From Criblamydia sequanensis CRIB-18 (lineage in GTDB: Bacteria; Chlamydiota; Chlamydiia; Chlamydiales; Criblamydiaceae): a stretch of 64,000 bases of DNA. The position numbers and the translations under genes are program-made. The stretch is from assembly GCF_000750955.1 (NCBI RefSeq), contig NZ_CCEJ010000007.1:124001-188000 (forward strand). Reading direction: 5' to 3'. Shown here piece after piece: positions 8,160-15,318 of the stretch (the stretch's first letter is position 1; the number at the start of each line of letters is the position of its first letter). Under the pieces are notes generated by a model. That model was not told the DNA's origin. It was given only the letters and a program-made list of their open reading frames with translations, and did no database searches.

Positions 8160-9272
8160 ATGATTGTTCAAGACAGAAAAGAGACTCTCTTTACGGCTAA
8201 AATGCCAGAAAATATACCGGAACACCTAAATGTAAGCCTGACTCGTCGAATTGTTACTGTTGCTTTAGCAGTTTTTACTCTCGGTGTATCTCTTCTAATT
8301 CAAAAAGGGCTTGAATACTTAGCAAAAAGATCCTTTATGATGGCAGCTTATGTATCGGAGAAGACTAAAAATGAGCTGCATAACCAAAGAACTGCCTTTT
8401 TAGAGACTTACCCGCAAGCTAAAGAAGTGTTCTTTAATACTTTCGATGGCGCCAAAATAAATGGGATTCAAATAAATCCTCAGGGAAAAGACCCGTTAAG
8501 AGATAAGTCTCAAGAAACAGCAATCATCTTCTTTTGCGGCATGGGCAGTCTATACGAAAGATACCTAAGCGATGATGCCTTCATCGAGTATGCAAAGCAA
8601 ACCGAGTCTACTATTCTTTTATTTAATTATAGAAGCGTCCTTAAAAGCGAGGGCAGCCCTTCCTACGGTAAAGATGTTGTAATTGATGGGGATGCAGCCC
8701 TTCAATTTTTAATGGATCAAGGTTTTCAAAAGCGAAAGGTCCTTTTACATGGGTATTCGTTAGGGGGTGGAATTAGTGCCCAAGTAGCTCTTATGAATAC
8801 CGATCCAGCGGACCCCAAAAATTGCCCGCCTTATTTAAATGAAAAGTCTTTTGAGTCATCAGCGAAGGCTGTTGCCGCCTTAAAAGGCGCTTTCCTTGGG
8901 ACCTTAGTTTATTTGGCTCACTGGAACTTGCCGGCTTATAAGCTTTGGGAAGAGAAAAATAACCAAAGTAAGAAAGCTCTCATTGTTCATAAGGAAGATT
9001 ATATGATTCCTTATAGAGAAGCTTCTCTTTATAAAACTCTTCGCGGTTACTTAGGCTTTAAAAAAGTAGCCAAAAATGAGGAAAATGAAAAAGCGATTAT
9101 TATCAAAACACTCGCCCAAGATATTAAGTCAGACCACACAAAAGTCTACTTTGAGACCTATAAGCTTGATGCGGCAAAACCTGAAATCACAACTCACTGT
9201 TCGATGCTGTTCCAAGGCCAAGAGGCTATAAAGCGGATTAGTGATATCGCCCTAGAGTTATTCGAAGAATAG
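8160..9272 (+). CDS. Alpha/beta hydrolase family protein
   Basis: This protein has about 370 residues and the nucleophile elbow HGYSLGGG (GxSxG type) near residue 200, preceded by the strand FFCGMG and the segment LFNYRSVLKSEGSPSYGKDV. That is the layout of serine hydrolases such as lipases, esterases and peptidases. A hydrophobic stretch at about residues 30-53 precedes the catalytic domain and may tether it to a membrane. Likely triad partners are an Asp in the HKEDYMI region and a His near the C-terminus (TTHCSM), but that is inference. GTG at 8151 could also be the start; I prefer ATG at 8160. The substrate is unknown. Related hydrolases with a hydrophobic N-terminus are common in amoeba-associated bacteria. 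Confidence 0.7.
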   Translation: MIVQDRKETLFTAKMPENIPEHLNVSLTRRIVTVALAVFTLGVSLLIQKGLEYLAKRSFMMAAYVSEKTKNELHNQRTAFLETYPQAKEVFFNTFDGAKINGIQINPQGKDPLRDKSQETAIIFFCGMGSLYERYLSDDAFIEYAKQTESTILLFNYRSVLKSEGSPSYGKDVVIDGDAALQFLMDQGFQKRKVLLHGYSLGGGISAQVALMNTDPADPKNCPPYLNEKSFESSAKAVAALKGAFLGTLVYLAHWNLPAYKLWEEKNNQSKKALIVHKEDYMIPYREASLYKTLRGYLGFKKVAKNEENEKAIIIKTLAQDIKSDHTKVYFETYKLDAAKPEITTHCSMLFQGQEAIKRISDIALELFEE

Positions 9273-9282
9273 AAATCTTATT

Positions 9283-9320
9283 AGTCGCGGGATCTGATTT
9301 CCAAGAAACAACCCGCGGCT
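9283..9320 (+). terminator. Hairpin after the hydrolase gene
   Basis: AGTCGCGGG (9283-9291) pairs with CCCGCGGCT (9312-9320) over nine bases with one G-U pair. The loop is 20 bases. It lies just after the stop codon of the hydrolase gene, but the T-run is poor, so it may terminate transcription or simply protect the mRNA end. Confidence 0.4.
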
Positions 9321-9425
9321 TTAAATCCCGGCTAGAATCAACAATTTTTTAGTTTTTCTCATCAAAAGCTTTATGCTACTCTTTTAATTAAAACCTGAAA
9401 TCACAAAACAAAAAAGCGAAACTAA

Positions 9426-10181
9426 ATGCCTGTATTTGCACTAGCGGATTTACATTTATCTTTTGGCGTTCCCAATAAAAAAATGGATATTTTCGGTGAG
9501 CGTTGGAAGAACCATTCCGAGCAAATTGCTGAAAATTGGCTGTCTATCGTTGGAAAAGACGATCTAATCCTCCTTCCCGGGGATATTTCCTGGGCAAAAG
9601 AGCCAAAAGATGCGGTTTTAGATTTAAAATTTATAGACTCTTTGCCGGGAACTAAGGTTATGATTAAAGGCAATCATGACTATTGGTGGTCCTCTCTAAA
9701 AAAGCTAGAAACCTTATTACCCCCTTCAATTCATCTCATCCAAAATACTGCGTTTAACTGGAAGGATATTTCAGTTGCGGGATCAAGGCTTTGGGATACC
9801 TATGAATTTAATTTTGATGGCTGCATTGATTATACTCCAAACGATGCCCTTTCTCATTTGATGGCAAAAGAAGAAGATAAAGATCAGGACGAAAAAATTT
9901 TCTTAAGGGAGATGCAAAGACTTGAAACAAGCTTAAAGCAGCTTTCTTCAAAAGCAAAACATCGAATTGCCATGACCCATTACCCGCCAATTGGCGTGGA
10001 TCTTAAAGCTAGCCGAGTCTCTCTTTTACTTGAAAAATATAAAGTTGAAACGTGTGTCTTTGGTCATATTCACAGCATGAAAGAAAACTTAAATCCTTTT
10101 TTTGGAGAAAAAAATGGGGTTCGCTATCTTTTTGCCGCGGGTGATTTTATACATTTTAAGCCCATTTTAGTTCTTCCTTAG
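9426..10181 (+). CDS. Calcineurin-like metallophosphoesterase
   Basis: This 251-residue cytoplasmic phosphoesterase carries all the metal-binding blocks of the family in order: ADLHLS (D-x-H) at about residues 6-11, LLPGDISW near 50, the GNHDYWW block near 80, MTHYPPIG near 180, and FGHIHS near 215. These form the two-metal centre that hydrolyses phosphomonoesters or phosphodiesters. The protein is complete. The substrate cannot be told from sequence. It stands alone between the hydrolase gene and the convergent nrdJ. Confidence 0.82.
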   Translation: MPVFALADLHLSFGVPNKKMDIFGERWKNHSEQIAENWLSIVGKDDLILLPGDISWAKEPKDAVLDLKFIDSLPGTKVMIKGNHDYWWSSLKKLETLLPPSIHLIQNTAFNWKDISVAGSRLWDTYEFNFDGCIDYTPNDALSHLMAKEEDKDQDEKIFLREMQRLETSLKQLSSKAKHRIAMTHYPPIGVDLKASRVSLLLEKYKVETCVFGHIHSMKENLNPFFGEKNGVRYLFAAGDFIHFKPILVLP

Positions 10182-10186
10182 GATTT

Positions 10187-10222
10187 AAAAAAAAGGTTAA
10201 AACCCCTAAGGGCTTTAACCTT
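10187..10222 (-). terminator. Intrinsic terminator for nrdJ
   Basis: AAGGTTAAAACCC (10193-10205) pairs with GGGCTTTAACCTT (10210-10222) with one mismatch and a CTAA loop. On the minus strand it is followed by eight T (A at 10187-10194), a textbook intrinsic terminator. The plus strand has no T-run, so it mainly serves nrdJ transcripts arriving through the MITE-like element. It may also shape the 3' end of the phosphoesterase mRNA. Confidence 0.75.
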
Positions 10223-10243
10223 CATCTCTAACACTTGGAATAA

Positions 10244-10407
10244 TAGACTTCTTTCGAAATTCCATTCGATTGTTAAATGGGTTCTTTTTGGCATCTTTTC
10301 CGCTAAATTTCTCGACCATATGTATGCATATGGCCTCAAAATTTATCAAAAAATTTGTCCCAAAACAACTCCCTTTTCCAATCAAAGCGAATTTCGAAAG
10401 AAGTCTA
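10244..10407. mobile_element. 164-bp MITE-like element with TA-flanked inverted ends
   Basis: The two ends, TAGACTTCTTTCGAAA (10244-10259) and TTTCGAAAGAAGTCTA (10392-10407), are perfect inverted copies, with three further matching bases inward. TA at both outer edges fits a TA target duplication, as with IS630/mariner-type transposition. The inside is non-coding and includes a small palindrome at 10316-10333. Similar ends occur at 17010-17039 and 28213-28276. The element sits between the nrdJ stop codon and its terminator. No transposase is present in the window, so mobility would depend on a partner IS elsewhere. Confidence 0.6.
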
Positions 10408-10415
10408 AAGACTTC

Positions 10416-12428
10416 TTACCGGATAGGGCAAGCTCCTGTGAGACACTCTTCTGCTAGTTCCTCATCGCTAAACTCCAATCCTTCATAATTGATCGGAAGA
10501 AGTTTTGCGACATATTCTTCATATTCTTCTTTAGTGACCACTTCTTGAGGCAAATAAGCGTAACCTAAATCTTCCGCTTTTTTAGTAGGGTCGTTTCTAA
10601 AAATAAAGGATACCCCGACGTAACAATCCCAATGCTCCAGGAACCAATCGATAATTTCCGGAATTTCTGAAGGATCGTAAGAAATGGTATTGGAAACATT
10701 TTGCTCGCACCAAGTATCCATAAGAGTACGATACCACTCTAACTGGTTTACAGCAGAATCAGTGTTGACTTCAACTTCTTCAATTTTTCCATTTTTACGA
10801 GCCACTGTTTTTCTTGTGAAAGGAACACTTTCATATTTAATTGGAAACTTCACAATAACAGACTCCGGCTCGAACGGTTTTTCAATAATGCTATAGTTTG
10901 CCTTTTTGAAACGTTCCACTAAAGGATCGTGCTTTGAGTAAGTGATATTGTTAAAAATGTATCGGCCTAGAGGAATGTGGGTTCCTTCCGGCACTTCTCC
11001 CCATTCTTCTGTACCCATTATTTTGCTGATGGTGCCGCTTGGCTTAACGCATGTGACGTTTTTCGGAAGAGGGGCATTCAATTCATTGGCCATGCTGTAA
11101 GCTGCGCTCACTGCGATATTTCGCATTCTTTTGAAGTCATAGCGTGTTAAATCAGGCCTTGCTCGAATTCCTGTAAGACCAACGCCGCAAAGGTGGAGAA
11201 AGTCATTATTTAAATGCCAAGCTTCTTGAAGGATTTCATCCCTTAAATTGACCATGGTTTGGCGATAATTCATTCTCGCTGCAAGACGAAGGGCATTTTC
11301 TAAGCCTACTTTGTCGCCTTTAAAAGCTAAAACGTTAATTTCTGTCAGGTTGCAGAAGCTTTTATTTCCAAGAAGGATTTCAACGCAAGGGTTGCAGCCT
11401 CTAAACCAGGGAGCTCTTCTCTCGGCTTCTGTGGCATTGATAAAGCCGGGTTCCGACCCGCCGGAATCTAACATTAACTGGAAGATACGCTCAAGTTCAG
11501 CTCTTGTTGGTTTGCTATAAAAAAGAAGACTGTTGTTAGACTGCTGTCTATGAGACTTATCATTTAACCACCACTCTTTTTTAGCTAAAGCAAAATCATC
11601 CCACTCTGGTTGTCCGTATTCAAAAAGAGCGATTTGCGCAGATCTTCTGCTTGAAAGAATGGTTCCAAGCCAGTTAACGATGTCTAAAATATCCATTCGA
11701 GTCAGAAGCTGATCGGCTCTATTAGATAGAATTTCAGCGATGGCTTTAAAGGCTTTGGCAATTTGCTCATCACCGGATGAAATCCAGCCATAGCCTTTAA
11801 GGCGAGTTCCGGCCGGCCGGATTTCAGAAAAATCAAGGACAAGAGTTCTTGCAGGAAATTTTCCAGCGACTAGTTTTCCAATAGCTTTAGCCCAAGCGAT
11901 TGCTGAATCGCCGACTTTAACTGTCCAAGTTCTAGTTTCAGGATCATATGTTTCTACGTTATGAGGGATGCCGCCTTTTTCTGTTCTATTGGATCGAATG
12001 ACTCGAATCTCATGAAGCGGGCAGCGAAAGCCATTGAGGGTCCCGGTAATCGGTCTAAAGCCAACTCCGCAGCCTTGTAAAAGAAGCCAAAGCACATCGA
12101 CAAGATCATATACTGTTTCAACATGTGTAAAAGAGCAGTTAAACATGCAAGATTCTCTTTTTCGGCTAAGCTCTGTTCCGCCAAGCCAAAGAGTTCTTCC
12201 GGCAGGAGCAATATAGCGGCCTAAAATAAGCTGGCGGCATTCTTCCAGTTCATGCTCTTCTCTTTCAATCAAAGATCTGCCAAGGGCTCTTTCCCATAGC
12301 CATCTTTGGTGTTGTATCACTCTTTCTACAACCTGATTCCAGCTTTCGAGCCTATCATCGCCTTCTTTAACAGGACGATGGTAAGTGCGAAGCGAAGTTG
12401 CTAAGGCACGTGCTGTAGGCTTTGTCAT
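10416..12428 (-). CDS. nrdJ: Adenosylcobalamin-dependent ribonucleoside-triphosphate reductase
   Basis: This is a class II (B12-dependent), monomeric ribonucleotide reductase of the Lactobacillus leichmannii RTPR type, 670 residues. It makes deoxyribonucleotides without oxygen or a separate radical subunit. Visible signatures are GRYIAPAGRTLWLGG near residue 75, CMFNCSF near 95, the catalytic loop NPCVEILLGNKSFCNLTE near 350 (N-x-C-x-E), CVKPSGTISK near 460, and the redox-active C-terminal pair in ECLTGACPIR. A GAGAGGG ribosome binding site precedes the ATG. Two NrdR boxes lie upstream at 12549-12596. I looked for a cobalamin riboswitch and saw no B12 box. Chlamydia proper uses a class I NrdAB enzyme, so this gene is notable for the phylum. 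Confidence 0.93.
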   Translation of the reverse strand: MTKPTARALATSLRTYHRPVKEGDDRLESWNQVVERVIQHQRWLWERALGRSLIEREEHELEECRQLILGRYIAPAGRTLWLGGTELSRKRESCMFNCSFTHVETVYDLVDVLWLLLQGCGVGFRPITGTLNGFRCPLHEIRVIRSNRTEKGGIPHNVETYDPETRTWTVKVGDSAIAWAKAIGKLVAGKFPARTLVLDFSEIRPAGTRLKGYGWISSGDEQIAKAFKAIAEILSNRADQLLTRMDILDIVNWLGTILSSRRSAQIALFEYGQPEWDDFALAKKEWWLNDKSHRQQSNNSLLFYSKPTRAELERIFQLMLDSGGSEPGFINATEAERRAPWFRGCNPCVEILLGNKSFCNLTEINVLAFKGDKVGLENALRLAARMNYRQTMVNLRDEILQEAWHLNNDFLHLCGVGLTGIRARPDLTRYDFKRMRNIAVSAAYSMANELNAPLPKNVTCVKPSGTISKIMGTEEWGEVPEGTHIPLGRYIFNNITYSKHDPLVERFKKANYSIIEKPFEPESVIVKFPIKYESVPFTRKTVARKNGKIEEVEVNTDSAVNQLEWYRTLMDTWCEQNVSNTISYDPSEIPEIIDWFLEHWDCYVGVSFIFRNDPTKKAEDLGYAYLPQEVVTKEEYEEYVAKLLPINYEGLEFSDEELAEECLTGACPIR

Positions 12429-12548
12429 GATCCCTCTCTTCTCTTATGACAGACTGTTTAAGTCTATATGGCTTTTAATAAAGCAAATTTTTAGAAAATG
12501 TTTTAGATTTTTTCTCAAAACTTTTAAGTCTTAAGATTTTCTTTTTAA

Positions 12549-12564
12549 ACACAAGATATGGTAT
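12549..12564. promoter_or_regulatory. NrdR box 1 upstream of nrdJ
   Basis: ACACAAGATATGGTAT matches the NrdR consensus (acaCwAtATaTwgtgt) at 13 of 16 positions. NrdR is a zinc-finger/ATP-cone repressor of ribonucleotide reductase genes. The box is the one nearer to nrdJ; its start lies exactly 32 bases from that of the second box, about three helical turns, the phase typical of paired NrdR sites. Confidence 0.7.
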
Positions 12565-12580
12565 TTCAATTTTTTTACCG

Positions 12581-12596
12581 GTACAACATATTGTGT
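12581..12596. promoter_or_regulatory. NrdR box 2 upstream of nrdJ
   Basis: GTACAACATATTGTGT matches the NrdR consensus at 13 of 16 positions, with a perfect GTGT end. It is separated from box 1 by 16 bases. Both boxes lie just downstream of a candidate promoter at 12608-12637, so bound NrdR would block initiation or clearance. Confidence 0.7.
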
Positions 12597-12607
12597 TTTA
12601 AGCCATA

Positions 12608-12637
12608 GTTGTATCTTTTTTGTCCGATAAAAGTCAA
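12608..12637 (-). promoter_or_regulatory. Candidate nrdJ promoter
   Basis: On the minus strand TTGACT (12637-12632; five of six) and TACAAC (12613-12608; four of six) are 18 bases apart. The predicted start, near 12601, falls right at the edge of the NrdR boxes. The position makes sense for repression, but the -10 is weak. Confidence 0.4.
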
Positions 12638-12836
12638 GATGCAGAATTCTTTTGAAAACCAGTTTAAAGGCATTTGAAAAGGGCTTCTTAAGATTCTGGT
12701 TTTGAAATAAATAAACTCGATTTATCTATTCATTTAGTTAATTCTTTAGTTATTGAAACTCAAGCTTCAAAAATTATTTAAGGCCGTTATTTTAATAAAT
12801 GATAAGCAATTTAAGCTTTATGATTTAGAAGTTGGC

Positions 12837-13844
12837 CTATTTTTGATTGGGTCGATAAACGCTCGTTTCTATTAATTTCGTTAGCTCAAGAACTCCGGGG
12901 TCGTTTTTATCTAAGATATTATCAAGAGGTATTGAAGATCGTTTTTTTAACAAACTTTGGATGAGGTGTTCTTCGTTAATTTTTTCTTTTTCATTGAAAA
13001 AATCGGCAGTCAACAAAAGCATATCTTGAAAATCCTCTTCTTGCTCAAGCAAAGGAAGGGTCGATTTTAATAGTTTTAAAAAGATTTCCTCGTCTTCTTC
13101 TTGGATCAGTTCGGAAAGAAGTTCAAGATTAAACTCAAGATCCTCATCATCTTCTGCTTGATCTATAAGATAGTTAAGAATTGGTTTCGCAGCCGTTGGA
13201 TCTATGCCGAAAAGAAGGCGGGCATGAAGAAGTTGAAACCATTTCTTGTCAGACACATAATACTGGAAACTTTCCAAAAGGTCTTGAGCATAGGAGTAAT
13301 TGTCGTTTTCAATTTGCTCCAAAATAAAATCAAAAAGAAAAGCTTCAATATCATTCGCGGAGCCGTAATTAATAAGATTAAGAACAGACTCGGGGTCTGC
13401 CCCTTCATCGCTATTTTCTTCCAAAATAACTTGAAGGTTTGAAAGTGCGTCTTGTATATCTTCGGCCGATTTGGCAAGTCCATGGTCATAAAGATAAATC
13501 TGGTGGTCCAATTCATCGCAAAAAATGCTAAGGCAAGGCTTATCTTTCTGAAGCCTTCTCCATAATTCGAATGTGATAAGATAGACCTGATCTTCCTCTT
13601 TTGCGCTTACACCCTCTTCATCTATTAAGTGAGTCGTTAATTCTTCCGGGGTGTCAAAATTTTCAGAAAGAGAGGTAAAGGAATCTTTATCTAGGCTAAA
13701 TCCATTTTGTCGAAGACGGCTAAAAAGAAGAGGCAGGGACATATCACGGTAATTTTCTACCTGCCAAGGCTCTACTTCGATCGTAGGATCGTTTAGCCAA
13801 TTCATACGTAATGCATTGTAAAGAGCTCTTCGGTCTATATCCAT
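12837..13844 (-). CDS. Conserved-type hypothetical acidic helical protein
   Basis: I do not recognise this 335-residue gene. The protein is very acidic (stretches such as ENSDEGADPES, DQAEDDEDLEFN and IQEEDEEIF) and almost wholly helical by composition. Runs of paired amphipathic helices in the second half resemble a helical-repeat (TPR-like) scaffold. It has no signal peptide or membrane span, so it is probably cytoplasmic. It starts at an ATG followed by DIDRRALYNALRMNWLND. The gene lies upstream of nrdJ on the same strand with a 408-base gap that contains the NrdR-controlled promoter, so the two are probably separate transcripts. Confidence 0.65.
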   Translation of the reverse strand: MDIDRRALYNALRMNWLNDPTIEVEPWQVENYRDMSLPLLFSRLRQNGFSLDKDSFTSLSENFDTPEELTTHLIDEEGVSAKEEDQVYLITFELWRRLQKDKPCLSIFCDELDHQIYLYDHGLAKSAEDIQDALSNLQVILEENSDEGADPESVLNLINYGSANDIEAFLFDFILEQIENDNYSYAQDLLESFQYYVSDKKWFQLLHARLLFGIDPTAAKPILNYLIDQAEDDEDLEFNLELLSELIQEEDEEIFLKLLKSTLPLLEQEEDFQDMLLLTADFFNEKEKINEEHLIQSLLKKRSSIPLDNILDKNDPGVLELTKLIETSVYRPNQK

Positions 13845-14138
13845 GCCTAAACTTTAACTTCCCTAATTTAATTTTTTTTGGCTTAAGGTTCACGAAAACG
13901 GGTGCTTTTACCTTGTTTAGCGAAGCTCCCTAAGCAAAAAGAGTTTTTTTTAATCCGCCAGTATAACAAAGTTATGGTTTAAAGATAAAAGAGAAAATCC
14001 TATTTTTTAGCTATTGCAAAGAAGCAAAAGAAAACCTAATGAGAGTTCGGTCAGAGGGGGAAATAATGTTACTCTCTTTTAATAAGTTAATTGTAGCAAA
14101 AAACGTAATTTGTTAAAACTAACCTTAAAAAAAATGGT

Positions 14139-15014
14139 TTAAATGCTTGGATAAGCTTCAGTAATAAGAAATCCCCGAAGGTCTTTTTCCTTCAATTCTT
14201 CCATAAAACGGACGAGCTCCTTTTCATTTAATCGGGACGCAAGACGGATTTCATCATCTCTTAACCTATAAATCACCGCGTTAGCCTTCTCTTCGGACTT
14301 AAAAAATTGCTTTAGGCGAAATAAAGCGTTAGAAAACTTGCGTCTTTTAAGGAAAAGTTTAAACAGTAAAAAAAGAAAAAAAAGAAAGGGGATGGCTTTT
14401 AGGTAAAGTGAAAGGGAAATGTAAGCGTATTCTGAGGAGAAAAAAGCCAAAACATCAAATGTAATGGTTAATAAAAGCAAGATTCCGAGAGTTGCGCTTT
14501 CTTTTTGGGAGCTGAAAATAGGGCCAAAGTTTCTTCGGAAAGAGGAATTCGAGGATCTCCATGCCAGCATTTCCTCAAATTCCGGCTCATCAAATTCCAT
14601 GCGTCCGATATGGGACAGTTCATGTAAAACTAGCTCTTTTCGGCTGTACCCTAGATAACTTGTTTGCTCTTTCAATTTTTTTCGAAGCTGAATAAAGGCA
14701 GAGTCAGGCGATTCCTCTTTTAATTGAAAAATTAGGGAAAAGGCTCCATCCCAAGGGAAAAGAGAATGATTGCTGAAGAAAATAGGCACCCAAGCAGGGT
14801 GCATTCCATAAAGAAATTGAGAAGAGAGAGCAGTCTCTTCGATTAATTTGTTTTCAAGCGGATCAAAAGGAGGGAGTTCAGGTAAATGATCGCGTATACT
14901 AAGACAAAATTCCGCTCTTTTTGAAAAACCCGTAAAATTTTCATTGGGACCCGGAATTAATCCGGCTTCATTCCATTTTAATAAGTTTTCGATGTCTTCT
15001 TTTGATAAATTCAT
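14139..15014 (-). CDS. Membrane protein with a HExxH zinc-protease-like motif
   Basis: This 291-residue hypothetical protein has a soluble N-terminal part, two hydrophobic segments at about residues 175-195 and 200-220, and a cytoplasmic basic tail. The N-terminal part contains LVLHELSHIGRMEFDEPEFEEMLAW near residues 128-152: HELSH fits the HExxH zinc motif and is followed within 20 residues by several Glu that could be the third ligand, the arrangement of gluzincin-type metallopeptidases. No family name can be given. The nucleotide frame is clean and codon use is like that of its neighbours. Divergent from thyX. The protease role is inference from the motif. Confidence 0.65.
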   Translation of the reverse strand: MNLSKEDIENLLKWNEAGLIPGPNENFTGFSKRAEFCLSIRDHLPELPPFDPLENKLIEETALSSQFLYGMHPAWVPIFFSNHSLFPWDGAFSLIFQLKEESPDSAFIQLRKKLKEQTSYLGYSRKELVLHELSHIGRMEFDEPEFEEMLAWRSSNSSFRRNFGPIFSSQKESATLGILLLLTITFDVLAFFSSEYAYISLSLYLKAIPFLFFLFLLFKLFLKRRKFSNALFRLKQFFKSEEKANAVIYRLRDDEIRLASRLNEKELVRFMEELKEKDLRGFLITEAYPSI

Positions 15015-15318
15015 TTTTTTGAAACCATTGGCCTTCTTAAGGTTAGGTTTGTAATAAAGTTTGGAAGCGACTGATAAGTAAAAATTTAAGATTAAAAAAA
15101 ACCCAATAAATAGACCCGCAAAGATTTAAAGCCGAAGTTTAAATTTTCTTGCATATGCAAAAGAAAATATGGCAACCTTAAAGGCCCGGATCCAATTAAA
15201 TTAACAAGCTTTGAAGATACAAAGCAAGAAGACGGTTGATTAAATTAAGATCCAACGGAAAAACAAAAGACATTTTTTTCACTTAACTTTGCTTAAGACC
15301 TAATGTAAAAGGGCCCCC
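15015..15318. other. Divergent spacer between the HELSH protein gene and thyX
   Basis: This 304-base spacer must hold promoters for both directions. A near-palindrome around GCATATGC at about 15152 with flanking TTTTCTT/AAAAGAAAA arms could be a regulator site, but I cannot name one. The last bases before thyX (AAAAGGGC) give its ribosome binding site. I see no small gene or RNA. Confidence 0.35.

Noticed and set aside
12429-12836. Cobalamin riboswitch before nrdJ
   Set aside because: I looked for the B12 box (GCCACTG type) on the minus strand and found none; the NrdR boxes explain the leader better.
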